DNA of 64,000 nucleotides from Calvatia gigantea (taxonomy: Eukaryota; Basidiomycota; Agaricomycetes; Agaricales; Lycoperdaceae). The position numbers were made by a program, and so were the translations under genes. Below the pieces are notes generated by a model. That model saw only the letters and a list, made by a program, of their open reading frames with translations, did no database searches and had not been told where the DNA came from. How positions within the stretch are numbered: the first letter of the stretch is position 1; every line of letters begins with the position of its first letter. The stretch is from contig JACAAK010000014.1 of the NCBI GenBank assembly GCA_025093985.1, forward strand, positions 1,550,001-1,614,000, in the 5' to 3' direction. This document shows positions 52,121-62,200 of this stretch, piece by piece.

Positions 52121-55100
52121 TTAGTTTCTTTGTCTGGGTTGCTTGTTTGCTGCTTTTTTGTGTTTTCTGCCCCCTCTTTTATGGATCTCCTCCGGATGCC
52201 TTTTTAGGTAGTCTCTTATGGCGTCTTTAGTGTTTTCCAGGTTAGACTCTGCTGTCCACGTATCTTCTTTATTGCTGTACCCCTTCCAGTGGACCAGGAA
52301 TTGATAATCCCTTCCTCGTTTTTGTCGTCTGCAAATCTCGTCTACTTCGTATTCTTCTTCATTGTTGATGATCACTGGGTCGGGTGCTGATGGTTGTTTT
52401 TGACTCAGGAACTCTGCCTGGTGTGCTAGTGTCAGGAGCTGTTCATTGAATACATCATGGATGGCCCATCTGTCTGGCAGTTTCAGCTGATATGCTGCTT
52501 CTCCTATCTTTTCCTTAATAAGGAAAGGTCCATACCATTTTTGGCCTAGCTTCTTTGATGATTGATTGGTATGGATATTGGTGTTCTCCAACCATACTTT
52601 ATCTCCTGTTTGATACATGTTGGTATGGGTTTTACTGTGGTCATGTTGCTGTTTCATCTTTTCTTGGTATGTCCATAGTGCTGATGAGGCATTGTCTCGG
52701 GCGCACTGTAGTTGTTCCAGGAATGCTGTGGCGACAGGGTTATTCATTGTTGGCTCATTCTTGCCTTTCCATGGATTTCTTCCATAGTTTAGGAAAAATG
52801 GTGTCTCCTGTGTCCCTCCGTGTTGTTTGTCATTGTACTGAAATTCTGCGATGGGGAGCCACTCCGCCCAGTCATCCTGGTCATAGTTGCAGTACAGGCG
52901 GATATAGGTCTCTACTTCTCTGTTGATGCATTTGGTTTGTCCGTCTATTTGCGGGTGATACACCGTTAATAGATTTTGTTTGATGCCGAGCCCCTTGAAC
53001 AGTTCTTTGGTGAATTCTGATGTGAATTGAGGTCCTTGGTCACTAAGTACTTTCCTTGGCAGTCTGTGTAGCTTCCATATTTCGTCTTGGTATATCCTTG
53101 CAATGTCCTTAGATGACGCATCCATGGTTGTCACTGAGAGTTGTATCATTTTTGTGAAGCAGTCCACAATGACTAGTATTGCGTCTTTTCCTTTAGACTC
53201 TGGCAGTGGTCTGATCATGTCAATACTGATTTCCTCCCAAGGTCCATTTGGTATTGGGAGGGGGTGTAATGGCGATTTGAGCGGTGTCATTCTAGACTTG
53301 GTCCTTTGACAGGCTTGGCATCCTCAGATATATCTCTTTACATCCCTTCGTATTGATGGCCACCAGTAGTCCCGGCTGATTAGTTCCATCATTCTGTGTT
53401 GTCCTGGATGTCCTGTGTCTGGGGTGTTGTGGTACTGTATTAGGATGTCTTCTTGTAGTTTCTGATCAGGTGGAACGTATGCACTATTCTGTTTGTAGAT
53501 TATTCCACCATCTTTGGTGAGTTGGGATCCTTGCTTTTTTAGTTCAGTTAGGACTATTGTTTCTCGTTGGGTCCAGTTTCGAATTCATTCTAGAAAGTTT
53601 GGTTCGATGAATAGTTCTGCTCATAGGAGTACCGTGCTATCTGTGCCATCCATCTGTAGCCAGCTTTCCCGAATCATGGTGACTAGTTTATCTTCTTGTT
53701 CATCTGGCATTTGGTGGATTCGGGATAGTAGATTGGCTTTCATGTTTGTTTTCCCTGGTATATGTCATAGCGTGAAGTCGTAGTCTTGCAGTCACAGATA
53801 CCACCATGCTTGTCGCCTGTTTAGTTTCTGTGGCTCTCAGTAATACTTCAGGTTTTCGTGGTCTGTCCAGATTTTGAATCGTTCTTCGGCATCTAAGAGA
53901 TAGTGTCTCCATTCTTTCAGGGCATGGACAATGGCTAGCAGTTCTTTGTCGTATATTTCATAGTTCCATTCTACTGGTGACAGGGTTCGTGATGTGAAAG
54001 CGATGGGGTGCCATTTTTCTTCTTGTAGCTGTGAAAGTACCCCTCCTAATGCATAGTCTGATGCATTGACTTCTACTCTAAATTGGCTGTATCTTTGTGG
54101 TAGTGTCAGGACAGGTTCTTTGGTGATACGTTTCTTGAGCTAATTGAATGAGTCTTGGTGCTCTTGCGTCCATTCCCATGTGGTTGCTCCTTTGAGTTTG
54201 TTTAGGGGTCCTGCAATTGTGCTAAAGTTTTTGATGAAACGTCAATAATAGTTTGCAAAACCCAGGAACCTTTCTACCCCCTTGGTGTTCTTGGGTTCGG
54301 GCTATTCCCATACCGATTTTACTTTGTCCTCTTCCATTTCAATTCATCCATGTCCTACCTGAACTCCTAGCATGGGGATTTCTTTTGCATCGAAGATGCA
54401 CTTGGTTCGTTTGAAGCATAGATTGTACTGGGCTGCTTGCTCCAGAAATCATACTGTCCATTCCTTTAGTTGCTCCTTAGTGTCTCCCGGGATGGCAAAG
54501 TCATCCATATAGTTTACAATGTCTCCATTTTGTAAGAGGTTGCAGAAGATGCTTGTCATCATTCTGGAGAACATCCCCGGCGAGTTGCTTAGGCCAAAGT
54601 ACATGACCATTGGCTCAAAGAGTCCTTCATTGGTGAGGAAGGCAGCCTTCCATTTGTCTCCTTCTTTGATCCTGACATTGTTGTATTCCCAGATAATGTC
54701 CAGCTTATTGAAGTATTTGGCTTTCCCAAGCTTGTTGATTACTTCACCAATTCTTGGCAGCAGTGTTTTGTCTTTGATTACCATGTTGTTTAGCCATTTG
54801 TAGTCCTGGATCAGCCTTTTGGACCTGTCTTTCTTTGGGATGAAGAATGTTGGTGCTGCATATGGGGATTTCGATGGTTGTATTCGTCCTGATTCTAGAT
54901 TTTCCTTGATGAATGATTTGAGTTTGTTCTGCTCCTTAACTGTCATATTGTATGTCCCCACACTTATTTCTTTTGGGGCATCTTCCATCAAGACTATCTC
55001 GTGGTCCCATTCAGTTCGTTCTGGGAGCTTGTCGAATGTCATTTTGTTGAATAAGTGCATGAATGGTTGTATGTAGTCTGGTAGGTCTTCCGGTTTGGTT

Positions 55101-55660
55101 GGGTCTGGCTCATCTTCTTCTTCCCATAGGTCTTCTGTAGCAGTTATGCTTCACAGTTTTTCAGTGATAGGGATGTTCTAATGGGGGAATTGGCAGTCTG
55201 GTGGACACCAGATGAACTTGACTTCTCTGTTGTTCCAGTCCACCTCCGGGTTATGTTTGACTAGCCAGTCATGTCCCAAGAAGACTTCTGCTCTGTTCTG
55301 TAGTTGTATGACTGAGGCCTCGATTTGTTCCTTATGTCCCTAGATGTCGATGTTGATCATGGTGGTCTCTGTTACTTTTCCACCTTGGTTAGGTGTCCCA
55401 TCCACGTTTAGCACCACAATTTGTCATTCCAATTTCCAGGTAGGGAGTCCTTCTTCGTCTACCAGTTTTTTGCTGATGCTGCTGGTTGTACATCCTGAGT
55501 CTACAATGGTATTGACTGTTATCTCCTTCCCTGCCGTTTGTATTTTTCCTTTCAAATTCAGTTTGCACTTTCTTTTCTGAGGAATCATGTAGAATTTGTC
55601 TGATATCCTAGATACAAGCTTTCTGACTCTCAAGGTAGTGCTTACTCGGAGTTTTCAGAA
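52121..55660 (-). pseudogene. Gypsy P pol: protease, RT, RNase H, integrase, chromodomain
   Basis: In the -1 frame relative to gag; one frame over about 3.5 kb despite a dozen stops, mostly TGA at expected Arg positions. Protease IVDSGCTTSSIS near 55500; RT with LIQDYKWLN and active site YMDD near 54505; RNase H around EVNASDYALGGVLS near 54060 and YDKELLAI near 53950; integrase zinc region (HPGQHRMMELISRDYWWP, CQACQRTK) near 53380-53290; integrase core in the longest open part (53290-52121: DMIRPLPES, LSDQGPQFTSEF, DGQTKCINRE); chromodomain YEVDEICRRQKRGRDYQFLV near 52350. No active protein is expected. Confidence 0.9.
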
Positions 55661-56757
55661 AAATCCTTCCCTTCTTCGTTTGTGGCTTCTTCTACTCCTC
55701 GGATTTGGATTTTCTTTGGTGCAGTGCAGGCTTTGGCTATATGTCCCCTTTTTCCACAGTTATAGCATATTAATCCCTTGGGTTTTTTGCAGTCCTTGGC
55801 AATGTGGCCAAAAATGCCACAGTTGTAGCACTTTGGTTCTCCTTTGTCATTAAAGACGTGACGCCTGCTTTCTATCTCCATGGGTTTGCCCATCCCTCTA
55901 TAGGTGGTGCCAGTGTTCATCTTCCTGTCTCCTTGGTATTCAGATGCTTCGTATCCTTGTCTAACGGACAATATGGCTTCTTTCCATTCTACATATGTGT
56001 CTGGTCTGGCTGAAGGTAGATAGCCTGTGATTGTATGTATGATATCTTGCCGGGCATTCTTCCTAAGTAGGAACATAGTGTGCTTGCTATCAGTCTTGGC
56101 CTTGCTTTTCAGTACCTCGAATTCGATTAGGTAGTCGGCGGTGTTTCAGTTCCCTTGTTTGAATTTTTCGATCTGCCATTCTGCTTTGCTGTTTGAGGCG
56201 TCATCTGAGAAGGTCCTTCTAAATTCCTCGGAAAAGACCTTCCAGTCTACTGAATCTTCTGATTCTAGGATGGCTGGTGCTCTCATGGCTACATATGCTC
56301 CTGCAGTTCCTCCTCTTAGTCTGGCTAGGACTGCTATGGCTTTATCATCTGCCAAGACTATCTTGTTAAATTTCATGAAGAGGGTCATTGCTCTCCACCA
56401 GTCATTGAACTTGGCACAGGTGCCATCGAAAAATCCCGGGTCTGGCACTAGGCCTTTCCCACTAGGTGTTGCTGTAGGTACTACTGTGTTGTTGGTCATG
56501 TCGGAGTCAGTTTCTGATTCTGTTTCATTTGAGCTTGATTCGTCTGATTTCTCCTGATGGACTATCTCCTCTTCTGCTAGGTCGAGTTTATTTAGAAGTT
56601 CTGATAATACTTCTTCTTCTGCTGGGTTTGCTCTGGGTTCATCGTGTGTTTCTTCAGGTACTTCAGGGTTCTCTGTTTCTTCTTCATCTGAAGTTTCAGA
56701 TTCGTCGTCAGTGACTTCGAGATTTGGTTCTCTGTATTCGTCTGGGTTCAAGCTCAT
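55642..56757 (-). pseudogene. Gypsy P gag
   Basis: Start ATG 56757 (MSLNPDEYRE). Very acidic N-terminal third, then a capsid-like region (FFDGTCAKFNDWWRAMTLFM) and two classical CCHC knuckles (CYNCGIFGHIAKDC and CYNCGKRGHIAKAC). One in-frame TGA (56148-56146), explained by CGA to TGA, splits it; stop TAA 55644-55642. About 372 codons in total. Confidence 0.87.
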
Positions 56758-56824
56758 ATACTAGCTCCTGGATTGTTCTTGTTCAGGCCTGTTTTCAGCC
56801 TACTCCTTGCAAGGTGATGTGGGG

Positions 56825-56835
56825 ACACTTAACCA
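56825..56835 (-). promoter_or_regulatory. Self-priming PBS of gypsy P
   Basis: TGGTTAAGTGT on the minus strand, 2 nt inside the 5' LTR border. It complements all 11 nt of ACACTTAACCA at 45788-45778 in the 3' LTR; the 5' LTR copy (56928-56918) carries one transition in this motif. The same geometry occurs in Q, so the primer is probably the element's own RNA 5' end, not a tRNA. Confidence 0.75.
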
Positions 56836-56837
56836 AA

Positions 56838-57144
56838 TGTTACGACCTTAGTCTGAGTTAACCTCAGGTTGCAACTTAGGCTAAGACTTGAGGGTAAGTA
56901 AGAGGAGAGGAACTAAGTGGTTAAGTATACCGAATATAGGAGTATGTATGTATGCTTAAATACAGAAGGAACATCCAGTTGAATGGATGGAGATAACTAC
57001 ATGAAATGTCTGATGACTATGGCATAGTAGTTATGAGTCAGAGCTCGGAGATCGCACAGGCAGGAATAGCTGAAACAGGTGCACAGGAGATTGGAATGCA
57101 GACGAAGTAAGGAACACGATATGATTGATGAAAAGTTCACAACA
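56838..57144 (-). repeat. 5' LTR of gypsy P
   Basis: 307 bp, TGTTGTGAAC...CGTAACA on the minus strand. Differs from the 3' LTR by about 8 transitions. Confidence 0.95.
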
Positions 57145-57149
57145 CCTCC

Positions 57150-57617
57150 TTGTACATTTCTCTGGTCATCATACCTACTCCCATTTCTCTTGCAATCCCT
57201 TTTACCATTCATATCATTCCTGTTTCACCTTATTCCTTTTAGCTAGTTGCATTCCCAGTGTTTTTATTTAGCGGCCATACCTGGCCCGCACCTGAAGTCG
57301 TAGTAGTTTCCTTTTGTAGAACCACACTTCCTTGCGTATATAAACCATAGCTACTTCACCTGTAATCCTCAGTCTGAAATCTACTTAGCGACACGCTACT
57401 TCTATCCTACCTCTGTCTCTGTCTCTGTCTCCGCCTCTGACTCTGCCCTCGTCCCTTATTCTGAAGTTAGGACCATCCGTCGGCAGGAGGGTGCAACACA
57501 TACATTGAAGCCACAGTCCTCCCGAGTTCGCCCGCTTTGTCCATCTTCGTCTGTATCCACACATCATTCCGGGCGTCTAGACTCCGGTCGTCTTACCTGT
57601 GTGACCCGCGCTTAACA
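57150..57617 (+). repeat. 5' LTR of gypsy Q, right piece
   Basis: Rest of the Q LTR after the P insertion: distal U3, TATATAAA (57337-57344), predicted start of R at 57371, a C/T-rich CTCTGT repeat (57411-57430) and U5, ending TTAACA at 57617. There is no coding content. Confidence 0.75.
57337..57344 (+). promoter_or_regulatory. TATA box of gypsy Q
   Basis: TATATAAA, 34 bp before the AGTCTGAAAT segment (57371-57380) that pairs with the PBS. This spacing suits a TATA-directed start at 57371, so the PBS complements the first bases of the transcript. Confidence 0.75.
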
Positions 57618-57619
57618 GT

Positions 57620-57629
57620 ATTTCAGACT
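57620..57629 (+). promoter_or_regulatory. Self-priming PBS of gypsy Q
   Basis: ATTTCAGACT, 2 nt after the LTR end, the exact complement of AGTCTGAAAT at 57371-57380. No tRNA-like TGG start is present. Matches the self-priming arrangement known from Tf1/sushi elements. Confidence 0.75.
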
Positions 57630-57667
57630 CCCAACTCCTGCTGTCGATTTCTATTCCTTCACTTACT

Positions 57668-59245
57668 ATGGCTACATTTGTCAGAACTAAGACTGGCGCA
57701 ACCGTTCGTCGGTCCCTTCGCAACAATCCCAAACAAACCCCTTCATCAACCCAATCCACCCCCAGAACTCAGAGATCGAAACAGTCCCACCTATCCGTTC
57801 CAAGCGACTTCCCACAAAACTCCCCTAACCCCTTCGCAGAGCCGATCTGGGAGGAACTTCCTGAACATAGCTCCAGCCTACATCGGGGCCTGAATAGTGG
57901 AAACAGCGTAGGTGGCACAGTCCCACCTGGAGATCCTGGCTACCCTGGTAGTGGTGACTATGGTATTAATGATGAAGACAACTATGGCGATGACCAGAAC
58001 GATGGTCTAGAATATGCCGATTACCCTTACCCCAATCCTGATGATGGTGGAGGCGATGGGCCTGGAGGCGATGACGAACCCGAGGAACCATCAGACGATG
58101 ATGACGATGGTGATAATGAAACAAGCACTAGTGAGCCGCGTGGCCATCGGGGACTTGATCGCCCTCTGGCCCGCGCTATTAGATCCCTCGCTAACACCAT
58201 AGACAATCATGCCCACTCTCAGCTGCCCCAGCCTCCTCGACCTCCCCATACTAAGGCCCGCGAACCCAAACCATTCAGCGGTGCCAACCCCAATGACCTT
58301 CCTCGCTTCCTTTTCCAATGTCGACTCTACTTCCACGCCAACCCTACACAATTCACATCTGATACCACCAAGGTCAACTTCGCCCTCACCTTTCTCACTG
58401 ACGTCGCTCTTTGCTGGTTTGAAACTGGCATCGACCAGGAAGAGACTCAAGGCATATCCCATGCCTGGTCCACCGACTGGGATGAGTTCACCACTGAGCT
58501 CAAGACCAACTTCAGTGTAGCCAACCTGAAGGGCGAATCGGCCGAACTCCTGGAGAATCTGAAGATGAAGCACAGTGAGAAGATCACCACCTATAATGTC
58601 GAATTCATGCGGCTCTCGTCCCGACTTCGATGGGGTGATGACGTCCTCTGCTACCGCTACTACAAAGGCCTCCCTGATTGTCTCCAAGATGCCCTCTCTT
58701 CTCGCCCCAATGGCAAGCCCACCTCATTCAACGAAATGCGTGAAGCAGCCATCATCCTCGATAATTGCTATTGGGAACATCAACACGAGAAGACCCGTGC
58801 GAAGGAAGTGGCTGAATCGGCATCCGCTTCTCTCAACAGGAAGTCGGGTAACAACCCTGGACCTTCCTCGAACAAGGCCAGCAGCAGCAACAACAACAGC
58901 AACAACAGCAACAGCAACAACAACAACAGCAACAGCAACAAGCCCAACCACAGCAGCAGCAAGGGCAACACCTCGAACAAACCCGCCAACACTACCCCAT
59001 CCTCCTCCACACCCGCCAAATCGTCCTCCCCCACTAAACCCGACTTATCCGACAAACTCGGCAAGGACGGCAAGCTGACTACCGAAGAACGCAAGCGCTG
59101 CCTCAACAACAACCTCTGCCTGTTCTGTGGCAACACCGGCCACAAGGTTAGCGAGTGTAGGAAGAAAGCTGCTTCGACTGCAAAGGCTGTTGCCCGCAAG
59201 GCCGAAGTGGTTGGGGAGAGCTCTGAAAAGAGCTCGGAAAAATGA
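57668..59245 (+). CDS. Gypsy Q gag (525 aa)
   Basis: Complete. N-terminal 170 residues are disordered, with a strongly acidic, Gly/Asp-rich stretch; residues 190-380 form the capsid region (KPFSGANPNDLPRFLFQCRL, FETGI); about 390-450 are Asn/Ser low complexity encoded by AAC/AGC runs (58876-58970); a single CCHC knuckle CLFCGNTGHKVSEC lies near residue 485. It would assemble the particle and bind element RNA. The stop TGA (59243-59245) overlaps the pol ATG. Start chosen as the first ATG, 38 nt after the PBS. No damage seen, so it may be functional. Confidence 0.93.
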   Translation: MATFVRTKTGATVRRSLRNNPKQTPSSTQSTPRTQRSKQSHLSVPSDFPQNSPNPFAEPIWEELPEHSSSLHRGLNSGNSVGGTVPPGDPGYPGSGDYGINDEDNYGDDQNDGLEYADYPYPNPDDGGGDGPGGDDEPEEPSDDDDDGDNETSTSEPRGHRGLDRPLARAIRSLANTIDNHAHSQLPQPPRPPHTKAREPKPFSGANPNDLPRFLFQCRLYFHANPTQFTSDTTKVNFALTFLTDVALCWFETGIDQEETQGISHAWSTDWDEFTTELKTNFSVANLKGESAELLENLKMKHSEKITTYNVEFMRLSSRLRWGDDVLCYRYYKGLPDCLQDALSSRPNGKPTSFNEMREAAIILDNCYWEHQHEKTRAKEVAESASASLNRKSGNNPGPSSNKASSSNNNSNNSNSNNNNSNSNKPNHSSSKGNTSNKPANTTPSSSTPAKSSSPTKPDLSDKLGKDGKLTTEERKRCLNNNLCLFCGNTGHKVSECRKKAASTAKAVARKAEVVGESSEKSSEK

Positions 59246-62200
59246 GTGGCGGTCCTCAGGACTCTGCACAGGCTGAGGACCGCGTTGAACTCACCTGTGC
59301 CACAGAGTGTTTTCGACTCAACGCTTCTGCTCTTTCTAACCCCAATTCCCTGCAGCTCTATCTCACTTCCCCTTCTGTTTCTTCATCCGCTTCATCCGAT
59401 CTTGTCCGCTTCAAGGCTCTTGTTGATAGTGGGTCTACCCATTGCTTTGTGGACTCTGACTTTGTACATTCATATGATCTCCCGACCACGCCCATTCCTC
59501 CTATTGAACTTCATCTCTTTGATGGCTCGTCTAATGCATACATTACTGAACTAGTGAAGCTTCCTGTTACCTTTGACTGTGGTGAATCTATGACTCTGGA
59601 CTTTTACGTCACCCGGCTTAACTCTTCTTGCTCTGTGGTTCTTGGATATAACTGGCTCAACCACTACAATCCATCGATTGACTGGGTTCTGGGCCATATC
59701 ACTTTCCGACTGCTTCAGCCTGAACTTCCTGCCACTTCTGCTCGCAGTGCGTCCATTCCAGTTGCACCTGCATCCTCTGTGGTGTCCGCTTCAGCCGCCC
59801 CATCTGTCACCTCACAGTCTTCACCATCTGCTTCTTCTGCCACTTCTGTTACGGGCACGGTTGACATGGCTTGTCCGCACGTCTCACTGGTTAACGCCAC
59901 TGCCTTCCTCCGTGCCTCTCGCCTCCCTGGTTCAGTTCAGTATAGCCTCAATCTCAACAACCCATCTATAACAGCTTCCTCTGCCTCTGTTGAGGAGCCT
60001 CAGGACGACTGGTCCCATATTCTGGAAGAGTACTGTGATTTTGCTGACGTCTTCAGTAAAATGAAGGCTGACAAGCTTGCCCCGCATCAGCCATACGACC
60101 TTCAGATCAATCTTGAAGAAGGTGGCCAACCACCAGTTGGTACCATCTATTCCCTATCTCAGGTTGAACTAGAGGCTCTACACGAATTCATTGACGAAAA
60201 CCTTGCTATTGGATTCATCCGCCCCTCCAACTCCCCTCACGGAGCCCCTGTCCTCTTTGTCAAGAAAAAGGATGGTTCACTCTGTTTATGCATCGATTTC
60301 CGAGGTCTCAACCACATTACCAAGAAGGATCGCTATCCCCTTCCTCTCATATCCGACCTACTCGATTCACCCCACAAAGCCCGCATCTATACCAAGATTG
60401 ACCTACGCCACACTTATCACCTCGTCTGCATCGCAGAAGGTGACAAATGGAAAATGGCCTTCCGAACCCGCTACGGATCATTCGAGTGGCTTGTTATGCC
60501 TTTTGGCCTTACCAATGCACCTGCCGCCTTCCAGCAGTTCATGAACGACATCTTCAAAGATCTCTTAGATGTCTGCATTACGGTCTATCTTGATGACATA
60601 CTCATCTATTCTGATGACATCAGCGTACACTGCAAGCAAGTCCGCGAGGTTCTCAAGCGGCTTAGGCAGAACGGTCTCTATGCCCACGTGGATAAGTGCG
60701 AATTCGAGTCTGACACAGTTGAATATCTTGGTTACGTTCTTTCCCCTGATGGTCTCAAGATGTCTGAGGACAAGGTCAAGATTATCCAAGACTGGCCAGA
60801 ACCGAAGAAGATCAAGGACATACAGTCCTTCTTAGGTTTCACCAATTTCTATCGTCACTTCATTTATAACTACTCTGACATTGTAGTTCCTCTCACCCGC
60901 CTTACCCGCAAGGGTATTCCTTGGAACTTCAATGATAAATGTCAAGAGGCTTTCCAATCATTGAAGGACACTTTCACCTCTGCTCCTATCCTGACCCACT
61001 GGATCCCTGATGCTCAAATCATCATCGAGACAGACGCATCTGACTATGTGCTAGCCGCCATCCTCTCTATCATCACTGAGGATGGTGAAGTTCACCCCAT
61101 GGCTTTCCATTCCCGCACATTCACTTCGGCCGAGTTGAACTACGACACACATGACAAGGAACTACTGGCTATCTTTGAAGCCTTTAGGATCTGGCGGCAT
61201 TATCTTGAAGGTGCTCCCCTTCCCATTGACGTGGTCACTGATCATAAGAATCTGGAATACTTCTGCACCACTAAAATCCTCACCCACCGTCAAGCTCGCT
61301 GGTCCAAATTCTTGTCACAGTTCAATCTCACCATCCGCTTTCACCCTGGCCAACTTGGTACGAAGCCCGACGCTTTAACTAGACGATGGGACATCTACCC
61401 TAAAGGGGGGAATAATGGCTACGCTATGGTCAATCCTCACAACTTCCGTCCAGTCTTTACTCATGAACAACTCGCAGCCTCCATCCATGCTACTTATCTT
61501 TATACCCCTTCCCTTCACGCAGCCATGATCATTGACCTCGATCAGCTGCATTCTGACATCCTTTCATCTCTTCCGCAAGACCCGACTGCAGCTCAACACC
61601 TAGCCAAACCCAAAGGATGCTGGATTGTAGATTCGTCCAGTTTTCTCCGCCTTGATGACAGGATCTACGTTCCCAATGTTGACAATCTTCGACTTCGCGT
61701 TCTACAGTACAAGCACGATCACATTCTTTCTGGACACTTTGGTCAGAACAAGACTCTGGAGTTAGTCCGACGTGATTACACTTGGCCCAAAATCCGCACG
61801 ACAGTCAAAGATTTCTGCAAATCCTGCGTCACCTGCATGCGCTCTAAGCCACAACGACACCAACCTTATGGAAACCTCAAGCAGCTCCCCATTCCTGAAC
61901 AGCCATGGAACTCTATCTCTATGGACTTCATCGAGAAACTTCCCACATCTTCTGGCTATGACACTATTCTTGTTATCGTTGATTGCCTTACCAAGCAATC
62001 TTTGTTCATTCCCACTCACAACACCATCACCTTGGCTGAACTCACCCGCCTATTCGTCATTCATGTATTCTCGAAACATGGCGTTCCTGAACATGTTACG
62101 TCCGATCGCGGCTCCGAATTCGTTTCGCACTTCTTCCGCTCACTTGGACAAGCACTGGACATGAAGTTACACTTCACCTCTGGGTATCACCCTGAGGGCA

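Larger units (their letters stand above)
45698..57144 (-). mobile_element. Ty3/gypsy element P (chromovirus, self-priming), split by X
   Basis: Antisense element with 307-bp LTRs at both ends. Its 5' LTR (56838-57144) differs from the 3' LTR (45698-46004) at about 8 positions, all transitions (about 2.6%). Flanks CCTTC and CCTCC match in 4 of 5 bases. A PPT (AATTGGGGGG) lies next to the 3' LTR at 46005-46016. gag and pol carry many stops. X interrupts an extra coding region downstream of the chromodomain. Confidence 0.92.

Noticed and set aside
58780..59199. Leu-rich minus-strand ORF with a run of leucines
   Set aside because: It is the antisense of the Asn/Ser AAC/AGC repeat in gypsy Q gag.
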